Part shown: positions 19,617 to 28,570 of the stretch, one piece after another | How the letters are laid out: each line of letters starts with the position of its first letter | Numbering within the stretch: the stretch's first letter is position 1 | Assembly (NCBI GenBank): GCA_026125665.1 | Contig: JAHCKS010000016.1 | Span: 1 to 64,000 of the forward strand | DNA from: Rubrivivax sp. | GTDB taxonomy: Bacteria > Pseudomonadota > Gammaproteobacteria > Burkholderiales > Burkholderiaceae_C | DNA length: 64,000 nucleotides | Reading direction: 5' to 3' | The notes under the pieces: model-generated | What the model saw: only the letters and a program-made list of their open reading frames with translations | Told to the model about the DNA's origin: nothing | Databases searched by the model: none | Made by a program: the position numbers and the translations under genes

Positions 19617-21260
19617 GTGACCGAGTCCAGCCTGCTCCACGACCTCATTCGCGTCGCCGCGGGCCGCAGGCCCGAGGCCGTCGCGCTCACGTACGGCGAA
19701 CGACACGTGACCTACGGCGACCTCGATGCGCAGGTTGGCTCCGTGTCACGCGGCCTCGTCGGCCTGGGCCTGCAGCGAGGCGAGCGCGTCGCCGTGTACC
19801 TGGACAAGCGGCCGGAGATGGTGGCCACGTGCTTCGGCAGCGCCGCGGCCGGCACCGTGTTCGTGCCGCTCAACCCGCTGCTCAAGCCAGACCAGGTGGG
19901 CTACATCCTGCGCGACTGCGGCGTGCGGCTGCTTGTCACCTCGGCCGACCGGCTGGCGCTGCTGCAGCCGGTGCTGGCCGCCTGCCCCGAACTGCGGCAT
20001 GTGGTCGTCACCGGCGACGACGCGCCCGCCCTGGCGGGCACTCCGACGGCCGCGCTGACGCGCTGGCGCGACCTCGTCGACGCGCCAGCGCGCGCCACGC
20101 ACCGCGTCATCGACACCGACGTGCTGTCCATCCTCTACACCAGCGGCAGCACCGGCAAGCCGAAGGGGGTCGTGCTCTCGCACCGCAACATGGTCACCGG
20201 CGCGAAGAGCGTCGCCAGCTACCTCGGCAACCATGCGGATGACACGCTGCTCGCGGCGCTGCCGCTGTCTTTCGATGCGGGCTTCAGCCAGCTCACGACG
20301 GCGTTCCACGCCGGCGCAAGGGTGGTGTTGCTGAACTACCTGCTCCCGCGCGACGTGCTGAAGGCGATGGAGCGCGAGCGCGTCACCGGCCTCACCGCGG
20401 TTCCGCCGCTGTACATCCAGCTCGCCGCCCTGCAGTGGCCGCAGGCCATCGGGGAACACCTGCGCTACTTCGCCAACACCGGCGGGCGCATGCCGCGCGA
20501 GACCCTCGGCGCGCTTCGCCAGCGCGTGCCGCGCGCCAGGCCCTTCCTCATGTACGGCCTCACCGAGGCCTTCCGCTCCACCTACCTGCCGCCCGAGGAG
20601 GTCGACCGCCGCCCCGACAGCATCGGCAAGGCGATCCCGAACGCCGAGATCCTGGTCCTGCGCGAGGACGGCACCGAATGCGCCCCGGACGAGCCGGGCG
20701 AGCTCGTGCACCGCGGCGCCCTCGTCGGCATGGGCTACTGGGGAGATGCCGAGAAGACGGCCGAGCGCTACAAGCCGCTGCCGGCCGGCGTCGGCGGCCG
20801 CGAAGGCGCGCTGACGCTGCCGGAGATCGCCGTCTTCTCCGGCGACACGGTGCGGCGCGACGCCGAGGGCTTCCTCTACTTCATCGGCCGGCGCGACGAG
20901 ATGATGAAGACCTCGGGCTACCGCGTCAGTCCGACCGAGGTGGAGGAAGTGCTGTACGCGACGAAGCTGGTCGGCGAGTGCGTCGCCTTCGGCGTCGACC
21001 ATGCGAGCCTCGGCCAGGCGATCCAGGTCATCGCCACGGCGCCCGACGGCAGCGACGCGGTCGCCGTCGACCAGCTGCTGGCCGAGTGCAGGCGCCTGAT
21101 GCCCGCGTACATGGTGCCGCACGGCGTGCGACCGATGCGCGGGCCGCTGCCGCGCAACCCCAACGGCAAGATCGATCGCAAGCTGCTCGCCACGCGCTGG
21201 GTGGAGGAGCACGAGACGGGAGAGGCCACGGCGGCAACCGCGGAGGAAGCCAAGGCATGA
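19617..21260 (+). CDS. Acyl-CoA ligase (AMP-forming), exosortase A system-associated
   Basis: A 547-residue ANL-superfamily enzyme. It has the P-loop-like LYTSGSTGKPKGVV at about 172-185, YGLTEAFRSTYLP, the hinge SGDTVRRDAEGFLYFIGRRDEMMKTSGYR (given here only for its key residues D and R) and the C-terminal lysine motif NPNGKIDRK. The length, sequence style and the following decarboxylase match the pair known as TIGR03098/TIGR03099, found in genomes with exosortase A and PEP-CTERM proteins. The natural substrate is unknown; a role in making an exopolysaccharide building block or modification is inferred from context. The GTG at 19617 is the chosen start; a TTG at 19574 is possible. Its stop overlaps the next start (ATGA). 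Confidence 0.85.
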   Translation: MTESSLLHDLIRVAAGRRPEAVALTYGERHVTYGDLDAQVGSVSRGLVGLGLQRGERVAVYLDKRPEMVATCFGSAAAGTVFVPLNPLLKPDQVGYILRDCGVRLLVTSADRLALLQPVLAACPELRHVVVTGDDAPALAGTPTAALTRWRDLVDAPARATHRVIDTDVLSILYTSGSTGKPKGVVLSHRNMVTGAKSVASYLGNHADDTLLAALPLSFDAGFSQLTTAFHAGARVVLLNYLLPRDVLKAMERERVTGLTAVPPLYIQLAALQWPQAIGEHLRYFANTGGRMPRETLGALRQRVPRARPFLMYGLTEAFRSTYLPPEEVDRRPDSIGKAIPNAEILVLREDGTECAPDEPGELVHRGALVGMGYWGDAEKTAERYKPLPAGVGGREGALTLPEIAVFSGDTVRRDAEGFLYFIGRRDEMMKTSGYRVSPTEVEEVLYATKLVGECVAFGVDHASLGQAIQVIATAPDGSDAVAVDQLLAECRRLMPAYMVPHGVRPMRGPLPRNPNGKIDRKLLATRWVEEHETGEATAATAEEAKA

Positions 21261-22510
21261 CGACGACCCTCGCCGCGCGTCCCGTGCACGTGCCGATGGA
21301 CCAGTTCGCCGTGCGCGACGGCGAGCTGATCGTCGGCGGCATGACGCTCACGCGCCTGGCCGCGCAGGTCGGCCGCACGCCCTTCTATGCCTACGACCGG
21401 GGCCTGCTTCGCGCGCGCGTCGCCGAGCTGCGTGCGGCGCTGCCGCACGAGGTGAAGCTGCACTTCGCGATGAAGGCCAACCCGATGCCGGCCGTCGTCG
21501 GCTTGATGGCCGGCCTGGTGGACGGCATCGACGTGGCCTCGGCCGGTGAGCTGAAGGTGGCGCTGGACGCCGGGGCCGACCCGGCCGAGGTCAGCTTCGC
21601 CGGTCCGGGCAAGCGCGACCCCGAGCTCGTTCAGGCGGTGGCGGCCGGCGTGCTCGTCAACGTCGAGTCGGCGCGGGAGCTGCCGGTGCTCGCCGCGGCG
21701 GCGCGCGCACTCGGCGTACCGGCGCGTTTGGCGTTGCGCGTCAACCCGGACTTCGAGCTCAAGGGCTCGGGCATGAAGATGGGGGGCGGGCCGAAGCAGT
21801 TCGGCGTCGATACCGAGTACGTGCCGCAGCTGCTGCGCGACATCGCCGCCGACAGCGGCCACCTCCGGTTCGAAGGGTTCCACCTCTTCTCCGGCTCGCA
21901 GAACCTGCGCGCCGAGAGCATCTGCGAAGCGCAGCGCCAGAGCTACGAGCTGGCGTTGCGCCTGGCGGGCGAGGCGAAGCTGCCCGTGCGCTTCCTCAAC
22001 CTCGGCGGCGGCTTCGGCATCCCGTACTTCCCCGGCGACGCCCGGCTCGACCTGGCGCCGATCGGCGCCAACCTCGCCGCGCTCGTCGAGCGCGCGCGGC
22101 GGGAGATGCCGCAAGTGCACCTCGTCGTCGAGCTCGGCCGCTACCTCGTCGGCGAAGCCGGCGTCTACGTGACCCGCATCGTCGACCGCAAGGTCTCGCG
22201 CGGCCAGGTGTTCCTCGTCGCCGATGGCGGGCTGCACCACCACCTGGCGGCCTCGGGCAACTTCGGGCAGGTCGTGCGCAAGAACTACCCGGTCGCGATC
22301 GGCAACCGCGTGGGCATCGGAGCACCGACGGAACCCTCCTCGATCGTGGGACCGCTGTGCACGCCGCTGGACATCCTCGCCGATCGCATGGATCTGCCGG
22401 TGGCCGAGGTCGGCGACCTTGCGGTGGTCTTCCAATCCGGCGCTTACGGCGCGAGTGCGAGCCCGCACGGCTTCCTTGGGCACCCGCTGTGTGCCGAGGT
22501 CCTCGTCTAG
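21257..22510 (+). CDS. PLP-dependent decarboxylase, exosortase A system-associated
   Basis: A 417-residue member of the ornithine/diaminopimelate decarboxylase fold-III family. Lys73 in HFAMKANP is the expected PLP lysine; the glycine-rich NLGGGFGIPY and GRYLVGEAGVY bind cofactor phosphate. It corresponds to TIGR03099, the partner of the upstream ligase, and the two start/stop codons overlap by four bases, so they act together. The amino acid substrate is unknown. In relatives these genes lie inside exopolysaccharide loci with exosortase epsH, but here the next sequence is an IS remnant. Confidence 0.87.
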   Translation: MTTTLAARPVHVPMDQFAVRDGELIVGGMTLTRLAAQVGRTPFYAYDRGLLRARVAELRAALPHEVKLHFAMKANPMPAVVGLMAGLVDGIDVASAGELKVALDAGADPAEVSFAGPGKRDPELVQAVAAGVLVNVESARELPVLAAAARALGVPARLALRVNPDFELKGSGMKMGGGPKQFGVDTEYVPQLLRDIAADSGHLRFEGFHLFSGSQNLRAESICEAQRQSYELALRLAGEAKLPVRFLNLGGGFGIPYFPGDARLDLAPIGANLAALVERARREMPQVHLVVELGRYLVGEAGVYVTRIVDRKVSRGQVFLVADGGLHHHLAASGNFGQVVRKNYPVAIGNRVGIGAPTEPSSIVGPLCTPLDILADRMDLPVAEVGDLAVVFQSGAYGASASPHGFLGHPLCAEVLV

Positions 22511-22541
22511 GAGTCTGCGCGGCAGAACCGGGTAGTTCCGG

Positions 22542-23756
22542 ATGCCGCGTGGCATGGCATATGCGTTGATGGGGCTGGCTGCAAGCGATCCCCCCTGCGA
22601 ACCTGACCAAGTGATGCTGCTGCCGGCGGCGCCGCAAGACTGGCTGCCGGCGGGCCGCCTGGCCCTTTTTATCAATGACACGCTTGACGCGCTGGACCCC
22701 CAGGCGTTCTACGCGCGCTACGACGGCGGAGGCTCGCGCACCCAGCCCTTCCACCCGGCGATGATGGTCAAGGTGCTGGTCTACGCGTATGCCACGGGCG
22801 TGTTCAGCCCGCGCAGGATGCAGCGCCGGCTGCACGAGGACCTGGCGTTGCGATGCTGGCCGCGGGCAACTTCCCGCGCGACCGCACGATCTGCGACCTC
22901 CGGGCGTTCCATCTGAAGGAGTTGTCGGACTTGTTCGTGCAGGTGGTCAGGCTCGCCCGCGAGATGGGGCTGGTCAAGCTGGGCACGGTGGCCATCGACG
23001 GCACCAAGGTCAAGGCCAACGCCAGCCGCCACAAGGCGATGAGCCACGAGCGTATGAAGCGCGCCGATGCCGAACTCAAGGCGCAGATCGACGCGCTGCT
23101 GGCACGTGCCAAGGCTACCGACGAGGCCGAGGTCAACGAGCCGGAGTTGGACCTGCCGGCTGAGATCGAGCGGCGCGAGACGCGGCTTGCAGCCATCCGC
23201 CAGGCCCGTGAACGACTGGAGCAACGCCAGCGTGAGGCCGACCTCCAACGTGGCCGCAGCGATGACGACGACCGCCGCACGCGTGGCCCCGATGGCCAGC
23301 CCAGGGGTGGGCGCCATAAGCGCGAGTTCGGGGTGCCCCAGGACAAGGCGCAGGAGAACTTCACCGACCGGGACAGCCGCATCATGAAGCGCACCGGCGG
23401 CGGCTTCGACCCGGCGTACAACGCGCAGACCGCGGCGGACGAGGCCGCGCACGGCATCGTGGGGGCCGAACTGGACAACGCGGCACCGGATGCGAACTGG
23501 CTGCTGCCGATGATCCAGGCGGTAGGTGACAACCTGGGCGAACTGCCCGTGCTCGGGCTGGCCGATGCGGACTACCGCAGCGAAGACAACCTGAGGAACG
23601 CCCCGATCGAGGTGGTAGTAGCGCTGGGCCGCGAGGGAGAACGTGCTGGGGCTGCGGCAGTTCAGCCTGCGAGGGCTGCACCGCGTGCGTGCCGAGTGGA
23701 AGCTCGTGTGCATGGCGTTGAACCTGCGGCGCATGGCGATGCTCAGCGCACGCTGA
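22542..23756 (+). pseudogene. Transposase of IS1182-type family, frameshifted and internally deleted
   Basis: The N-terminal part (22542 to about 22850) reads MLLPAAPQDWLPAGRLALFI and ends in LHEDLAL. One missing base then shifts the frame, and the protein resumes from 22853 as MLAAGNFPRDRTICDLR with the IDGTKVKANASRHKAMS motif (a DDE catalytic Asp). After VVALGREGE near 23638 about 60 residues are missing, and the last piece, in another frame, reads LGLRQFSLRGLHRVRAEWK and stops at 23756. With one frameshift and one deletion across the third catalytic region it cannot make active transposase. Confidence 0.88.
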
Positions 23757-23788
23757 GCGACGGCAAAGCGCTCGTCAGGCGAACTGCA

Positions 23789-23809
23789 GCCTCCCTCGCG
23801 GAGGGAGGC
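23789..23809. repeat. Perfect 9-bp hairpin downstream of transposase remnant
   Basis: GCCTCCCTC and GAGGGAGGC enclose a GCG loop. There is no T-run. It may be the remains of an IS end or a Rho-coupled transcript end. Confidence 0.6.
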
Positions 23810-24085
23810 CGCAGGTGCGGTCGAACGAGCCGGAGCTCCCCCACGGAGGAGGATCAGGGGGCAGCGCGTAACGCCGCACGCTAGGGGGCTGGGCGGCTTC
23901 TGGAGCGCGGACTCCCAGGCGTGCGCGAGGCAGCCGCGCTGACCTCGCCCTGACCGGTCCGCGCGGGCCCATCCGCGACCTGAACCCCGGGCTGCGGCGC
24001 GCCCGCACCGTCCGTGACGAATGTCCCAGTCGGTGACCCTGACAGTGACCGGCTTCCCGATCGCTAAGCTGTTGATCTGAAAAGC

Positions 24086-24100
24086 TGGCACACGGCCTGC
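24086..24100 (+). promoter_or_regulatory. Sigma-54 (RpoN) promoter of the PEP-CTERM gene
   Basis: TGGCAC-N5-CTGC at 24086-24100 matches the consensus TGGCAC-N5-TTGC at all but one base, with GG (24087-24088) and GC (24099-24100) exactly ten bases apart. Transcription should start near 24112, 28 bases before the ATG. Upstream, GTGACC occurs twice (24033-24038 and 24045-24050) and could be an enhancer site. From established work, PEP-CTERM genes in exosortase bacteria are often controlled by RpoN with the PrsK/PrsR two-component pair; neither regulator gene is in this window. Confidence 0.7.
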
Positions 24101-24139
24101 TTCATGCAACGACATCTTCCTTCGCTCGGAGCCTTCAAC

Positions 24140-24817
24140 ATGCGCCCTCTTCGCTCCCTCCTGTCCGCTGCCGTGCTGGCCCTGCCCTGCCTCGCGCAGG
24201 CTGCCGGATCCCTTACGATCTGCGTTGATGACGCCGCCGGCGGCTTCAACTACACCACCGCAAGTTGCGTCGTCGACAACGGCGCGGGCGACTTGGTGGG
24301 CACAACCGGCGCGATCGTCACCGTCAACATGCTCGGCGGCTTCACCATCACTTCGGCGATCGGCGAGCCCCTGTTCGCGCCGGGCTTTGGCATGTCGATC
24401 AGCACCGACGGCTCGGTCACCGGTTCCTGGATCATCGGCATGGCGCAGACGGGCCTGAACTACGGCATCGGCACGCCGACCGAGACATCCGTGAACGCCA
24501 GCTTCACGGGCTCTGCCAGCGGCCCTGGCACGGCAAGCTACGCGGTCTACGTGGACGACCTCAATCGTGGCCTGGACTCCTGGGGTCCGGTCGGGACGTC
24601 CGTCGCCAGCGGGGGCTTCGGCAGCGGCAGCGCCCAGGTGACGCTGTCCGATCCGTTCTCGATGCTGGCCTTCGTGGCGCTGGACGCGACCCGCGGGCAG
24701 ACCTACTACAGCACCGACCTGACCGTCAACGTTCCGGAGCCGGCCACGCTTGCGCTCGTTGGCACGGCGCTGCTCGGCATCGGCGCCGCGCGCCGGCGCA
24801 AGTCGAGCGCGGCCTGA
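24140..24817 (+). CDS. PEP-CTERM sorting domain protein
   Basis: A 225-residue secreted protein: signal peptide (cleavage expected after AQA near residue 23), a beta-rich body with several Gly/Ser/Thr-rich strands, and a C-terminal sorting signal composed of VPEPATLALVG, a hydrophobic helix and the basic end AARRRKSSAA. Exosortase cleaves at this PEP region and the product is released or anchored at the surface with exopolysaccharide (family knowledge). The body has three cysteines, no recognised catalytic motif. The start at 24140 gives the cleanest signal peptide, with CGGAG about ten bases upstream. It is driven by the sigma-54 promoter described above. Confidence 0.93.
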   Translation: MRPLRSLLSAAVLALPCLAQAAGSLTICVDDAAGGFNYTTASCVVDNGAGDLVGTTGAIVTVNMLGGFTITSAIGEPLFAPGFGMSISTDGSVTGSWIIGMAQTGLNYGIGTPTETSVNASFTGSASGPGTASYAVYVDDLNRGLDSWGPVGTSVASGGFGSGSAQVTLSDPFSMLAFVALDATRGQTYYSTDLTVNVPEPATLALVGTALLGIGAARRRKSSAA

Positions 24818-24895
24818 ACGCGAATCGCCCGCGCCACGACGTCGGCCGCCAGGCCGACGCCGTTGTCACTTCCGAGGACCGCGCCGGATCACGCC

Positions 24896-26026
24896 TCAAG
24901 CCAGCGCCCTGCCGATCAGGATCTTCTGCACCTCGCTCGTCCCCTCGTAGATCTGCGTCACGCGCACGTCGCGGTAGATGCGCTCGACAGGGAAGTCGCT
25001 GACGTAGCCGTAGCCGCCGAAGACCTGGATCGCCGCCGAACACACGCGTTCGGCCATCTCGCTGGCGTTGAGCTTGGCCATCGCCGCTTCCTTCAGGCAC
25101 GGGCGGCCGGCGTCCTTCAGTGACGCGGCATGCCAGATGAGCTGGCGCGCCGCCTCGATCTGCGTGGCCATCTCCGCCAGCTTGAACTGCACCGCCTGGT
25201 GCTCGAAGATGCGCTGGCCGAAGCTTTGCCTCTCCTTGCTGTACGCGAGCGCCGCCTCGAACGCGGCGCGCGCCATGCCCACGCTCTGGCTGGCGATGCC
25301 GATGCGGCCGCCTTCGAGCCCCGACAGCGCGATCCTCAGCCCCATGCCTTCGTCGCCGAGGCGGTTGGCCACCGGCACGCGGCAATCCTCGAACAGGATC
25401 TGCGCCGTGTCGCTGGCGTGCTGGCCCATCTTGTCCTCGAGCCGCGCCACCTTGTAGCCCGGCGTCGAGGTCGGCACGACGAAGGCGCTGATGCCCTTCT
25501 TGCCGGCCGCCTTGTCGGTGACGGCCATGACGATGGCGAGGTCGCCGTTCTTCCCGCTCGTGATGAACTGCTTGACGCCTTCGAGCACGTAGTGGTCACT
25601 CTCGCGCCGCGCGGTGGTGCGCAGGCCGCCGGCCTCGGAGCCGACATGCGGCTCGGTCAGGCAGAAGGCGCCCAGCATGTCGCCGCGCGCCAGCGGCTTG
25701 AGGAAACGCTCCTTCTGCTCCTCGTTGCCGAAGGCCATGAGGATGCTGCACACGGGGCAGTTGTTGACGCTGACGACGGTGCTGGTGGCGCCGTCGCCCG
25801 TGGCGATCTCCTCCAGGATGACGGCCAGCGCCAAATAGTCGAGCCCAGCGCCGTCGTGCTCGGCCGGCACGGCCACGCCGTAGCAGCCGAGTGCCGCGAG
25901 GCCGCGCAGCGGCGCGCGCGGGAACTCGTGGCTCTTGTCCCAGGCCGCGGCGAACGGTGCGATCTCCGCCTGCACGAAGGTGCGCACGGCGTCCTGCACG
26001 GCAAGGTGGTCGGCGGAGAGCAGCAT
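24896..26026 (-). CDS. Acyl-CoA dehydrogenase
   Basis: A 376-residue FAD enzyme that introduces the alpha-beta double bond in acyl-CoA and passes electrons to ETF. It has the short-chain class pattern: [11 protein letters not shown] and [13 protein letters not shown] for FAD/substrate contacts, and the C-terminal base in IYEGTSEVQ (Glu near 361). The catalytic Glu in this position argues for a short/medium-chain or butyryl-CoA type rather than isovaleryl-CoA. It follows the LysE gene by 37 bases and the thiolase, fitting a short-chain fatty acid or ketone body pathway. Confidence 0.92.
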   Translation of the reverse strand: MLLSADHLAVQDAVRTFVQAEIAPFAAAWDKSHEFPRAPLRGLAALGCYGVAVPAEHDGAGLDYLALAVILEEIATGDGATSTVVSVNNCPVCSILMAFGNEEQKERFLKPLARGDMLGAFCLTEPHVGSEAGGLRTTARRESDHYVLEGVKQFITSGKNGDLAIVMAVTDKAAGKKGISAFVVPTSTPGYKVARLEDKMGQHASDTAQILFEDCRVPVANRLGDEGMGLRIALSGLEGGRIGIASQSVGMARAAFEAALAYSKERQSFGQRIFEHQAVQFKLAEMATQIEAARQLIWHAASLKDAGRPCLKEAAMAKLNASEMAERVCSAAIQVFGGYGYVSDFPVERIYRDVRVTQIYEGTSEVQKILIGRALA

Positions 26027-26063
26027 GGATTCGGTCCGGTCCTGGCGGTGATTGCGCCGGCGC

Positions 26064-26747
26064 TCAGCCCGCGGATCGCGCGCTGGCGAGCCGCAGCGCC
26101 AGCGCCGCGAACACCGCTCCGCCCAGCACCTGCAGCCCGCGCACGAGACCTGGCGAGCTGCCCAGCCGCCGCAGCCGCGCCGCCACCAGCACCACGGCCA
26201 GCAGGAACACCGCGCCCTGCGCGATGCCGAGCAGCCCGAGCCCGATGAAGGCGAGCGTCTTGTGTTCCGTGCCGGCGTGGATGAACTGCGGCAGGAAGGC
26301 GAGGAAGAACAGCGCCACCTTCGGGTTGAGCAGGTTCGTCAGCACCCCGGCGTGGAAGTCCGCTGCGAGGCTGCGTTGCGCTGCGGCCGGGGTGCAACCC
26401 GCGGCCTCGGCGCCCGCTTGCGTGGACCCGGTCGGCCCGCGCCAGGCCTGCCGCCACATGCCGACGGCCAGCCACAGCAGGTAGGCCGCGCCGGCCCACT
26501 TGATGACCGCGAACAACGTCGTCGACACCGCCAGCAAGGCGGCCAGGCCGAACGCCGCCGCGAGCACGTGCACCACGCAGCCGGCGTTGATGCCGGCCGC
26601 CGCCGCGAGCCCGGCGCGCACACCGCCCTGCAGCGTGCGCGTCACCGTCAGCAGCATGTCCACGCCCGGCGTGGCGTTCAGGATGAACACCGCGGCCGCG
26701 TAGAGCAGCAACTCCTGCGGCCCCGCGAGGCCGAGCCACTGAAGCAT
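26064..26747 (-). CDS. LysE/RhtB family amino acid exporter
   Basis: A 227-residue inner-membrane protein with about six spans. The N-terminal FILNATPGVDMLLTVTRTLQGG and the AGINAGCVVHVLAAAFGLA helix are characteristic of LysE-type exporters of amino acids such as threonine, homoserine lactone or lysine. A soluble Ala/Gly loop follows residue 100. The start ATG overlaps the thiolase stop by one base (TGATG), so it is translated after the thiolase. The substrate cannot be told from sequence. Confidence 0.88.
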   Translation of the reverse strand: MLQWLGLAGPQELLLYAAAVFILNATPGVDMLLTVTRTLQGGVRAGLAAAAGINAGCVVHVLAAAFGLAALLAVSTTLFAVIKWAGAAYLLWLAVGMWRQAWRGPTGSTQAGAEAAGCTPAAAQRSLAADFHAGVLTNLLNPKVALFFLAFLPQFIHAGTEHKTLAFIGLGLLGIAQGAVFLLAVVLVAARLRRLGSSPGLVRGLQVLGGAVFAALALRLASARSAG

Positions 26748-27925
26748 CAGAGCATCTCCACCGCCATCGCCGTGGCCTCGCCGCCGCCGATGCACAGCGC
26801 CGCCATGCCGCGCTTCAGCCCGCGCTTGCGCAGCGCACCGAGCAGCGTGACGACGATGCGCGCCCCCGACGCGCCGATCGGGTGCCCGAGCGCGCAGGCG
26901 CCGCCGTGCACGTTGACGATGTCGTGCGGCAGCTTGTACTCGGCCATCGCGGCCATCGTCACCGCGGCGAACGCCTCGTTCACCTCCCAGAGGTCCACCT
27001 GCCCCGGGTGCCAGCCCGCCTTCTTCAGCGCCTTGGCGATGGCCCCCGCGGGGGCGGTGCTGAACCACTCCGGCGCCTGTGCGTGCACGGCGTGGCTGAC
27101 GATGCGCGCCACGGGCTTCAGGCCGCGCTGCGCGGCCGTGCCGGCGCGCATCAGCACCAGCGCCGCGGCGCCGTCGCTGATGCTGCTGGCGTTGGCCGCC
27201 GTGATCGTGCCGTCCTTCTTGAAGGCCGGCTTCAGGCTCGGGATCTTGTCGAGCTTGGCCTTGAACGGCTGCTCGTCGAGCTTCACCACGGCGTCGCCGG
27301 CCTTGCCGGGCACCGTGACGGGCGCGATCTCCCAGTCGAAGCTGCCGTCCTCGTTGGCCTTCTTCGCGCGCGTCGTCGAGGCGATGGCGAACTGGTCCTG
27401 CGCCTCGCGCGTGAAGTTGTACTTCGCGGCGCAGCTCTCGGCGAACACGCCCATCGCCTTGCCGCGCTCGTAGGCGTCCTCCAGGCCATCCATCGCCATG
27501 TGGTCGAACATCTGCGCGTGACCGTAGCGCAGCCCCTTGCGCGCGAACAGCAGGTGCGGCGCGTTGGTCATGCTCTCCATGCCGCCGGCCACCAGCACGT
27601 CGGCGCTGCCGGCGGCCAGCATGTCGTGCGCGAACATCATCGCGCGCATGCCGCTGCCGCACATCTTCGAGAGCGTCACCGCACCGGTGGCGTCGGGCAG
27701 GCCCGCCTTGCGCATGGCCTGGCGCGCCGGCGCCTGCCCCTGCCCGGCCATCAGGCAGCAGCCGAGCAGCACTTCGTCCACCGAGTCGCCGGGCACGCCG
27801 GCGCGCTCGACCGCCGCCTTCACGGCCACGGCACCGAGCTCCCACGCGGCGAGCGAGGCGAAGTCGCCGAGCATGCCGCCGATGGGCGTGCGGGCGGCAG
27901 AGACGATGACGATCGGGTCGTTCAT
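26747..27925 (-). CDS. Acetyl-CoA C-acetyltransferase (thiolase)
   Basis: A 392-residue thiolase. The nucleophile is Cys89 in LSKMCGSGMRA, and the C-terminal GHPIGASGARI and CIGGGEATAMA supply the His and second Cys. It interconverts two acetyl-CoA and acetoacetyl-CoA, or cleaves 3-ketoacyl-CoA. Neighbouring acyl-CoA dehydrogenase and isovaleryl-CoA dehydrogenase suggest a role in acyl-CoA breakdown, while biosynthetic use (polyhydroxybutyrate) is possible as well. Confidence 0.94.
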   Translation of the reverse strand: MNDPIVIVSAARTPIGGMLGDFASLAAWELGAVAVKAAVERAGVPGDSVDEVLLGCCLMAGQGQAPARQAMRKAGLPDATGAVTLSKMCGSGMRAMMFAHDMLAAGSADVLVAGGMESMTNAPHLLFARKGLRYGHAQMFDHMAMDGLEDAYERGKAMGVFAESCAAKYNFTREAQDQFAIASTTRAKKANEDGSFDWEIAPVTVPGKAGDAVVKLDEQPFKAKLDKIPSLKPAFKKDGTITAANASSISDGAAALVLMRAGTAAQRGLKPVARIVSHAVHAQAPEWFSTAPAGAIAKALKKAGWHPGQVDLWEVNEAFAAVTMAAMAEYKLPHDIVNVHGGACALGHPIGASGARIVVTLLGALRKRGLKRGMAALCIGGGEATAMAVEML

Positions 27926-27964
27926 GGCAGGGCTCCTTCGTGCGGGCGGGTTGCGGGCGGCGAC

Positions 27965-28492
27965 TCAGGACGACGATGCATGCGCCGAAGTCACGAGTGT
28001 GCCGCGGTTCTCCTCGGCGGCGAGGCGGTTGATGTAGGCCTGGAACTCGGCGTCCTCGCCGCGCAGCAGGAACGGCAGCGCGTTGGCGAAGTCCTCGCGC
28101 CGGCACCACTCGCGCATGTAGTCGTCCCAGCTGTTCCAGCGCCGCTGCTCGGTGGCGCTCATCTGCGGCCGCCAGGCGACGAGGAAGGCGCGTTCGAACA
28201 GCGAGATCAGCATGTCGAAGATGACGAGCATGCGCTCCTTCTGCTCCGCCGTGGCGTTCGGCAGCGCGGCGTTGATGCGCAGCTGCAGGTCGCTGTTGGC
28301 CAGCACGACCTTGAGGAAGTCGTTGTACGCATCGGCCAGATGCTGGTAGCCCTCTTCTTCCTCGTTCTCGCGCTCCTTGCGCTGCTGCGCCACGAACACC
28401 CACACCGCGAACGGCAGGCCGATCACGGTGACGGCGTAGCTCAGCAACTCGAGCAGGTCGCGCCAACTCTGCCAGGCGGTGGCTGCTTGCAC
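27965..28492 (-). CDS. Membrane-anchored helical protein of unknown function
   Basis: A 175-residue protein with one N-terminal membrane helix (about 14-32, LLELLSYAVTVIGLPFAVWVFVA), a highly charged linker (QQRKERENEEEEG) and a helical cytosolic domain with conserved-looking aromatic clusters (SLFERAFLVAW, RRWNSWDDYMREWC). I recognise no family. A short GC-repeat tract separates it from the lipid-transport genes, and it precedes the thiolase by 39 bases. Confidence 0.75.
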   Translation of the reverse strand: MQAATAWQSWRDLLELLSYAVTVIGLPFAVWVFVAQQRKERENEEEEGYQHLADAYNDFLKVVLANSDLQLRINAALPNATAEQKERMLVIFDMLISLFERAFLVAWRPQMSATEQRRWNSWDDYMREWCRREDFANALPFLLRGEDAEFQAYINRLAAEENRGTLVTSAHASSS

Positions 28493-28530
28493 GGCGCGAG
28501 TATGCCTGCCGGCCGTCCACGGCCGCTGCC

Positions 28531-28557
28531 GCGGCGGCGGCGGCGGCGGCGGCGGTG
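28531..28557. repeat. (GCG)8-GTG trinucleotide tract
   Basis: Eight consecutive GCG units starting at 28531 lie between the pqiC-like gene and the membrane-protein gene. Such tracts can vary in length by slippage, and this one is in the upstream region of the gene at 28492. Confidence 0.85.
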
Positions 28558-28570
28558 CCGGCGGCGCGGG

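Larger units (their letters stand above)
22511..23830 (+). mobile_element. Decayed insertion sequence, IS1182-type, ends not resolved
   Basis: The element carries the dead transposase above. I could not identify terminal inverted repeats or a target duplication; the start could be just after the decarboxylase stop (22510), and the right end may lie near the GCCTCCCTC/GAGGGAGGC hairpin at 23789-23809. It separates the exosortase-associated enzymes from the PEP-CTERM gene. Confidence 0.6.
23757..24139 (+). other. Non-coding stretch between the IS remnant and the PEP-CTERM gene
   Basis: I see no gene in these 383 bases. They contain a perfect 9-bp hairpin (23789-23797 with 23801-23809, loop GCG, no T-run), three GTGAC words at 24014, 24033 and 24045, and the sigma-54 promoter at 24086-24100. 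Confidence 0.6.

Noticed and set aside
23757-24060. Right half of a second gene after the transposase
   Set aside because: Frames here are short, out of register and compositionally poor; no start plus Shine-Dalgarno pair.
22781-24115. A 444-residue minus-strand frame over the IS remnant
   Set aside because: It mirrors the transposase pieces and crosses the hairpin and sigma-54 promoter; composition is shadow-like.
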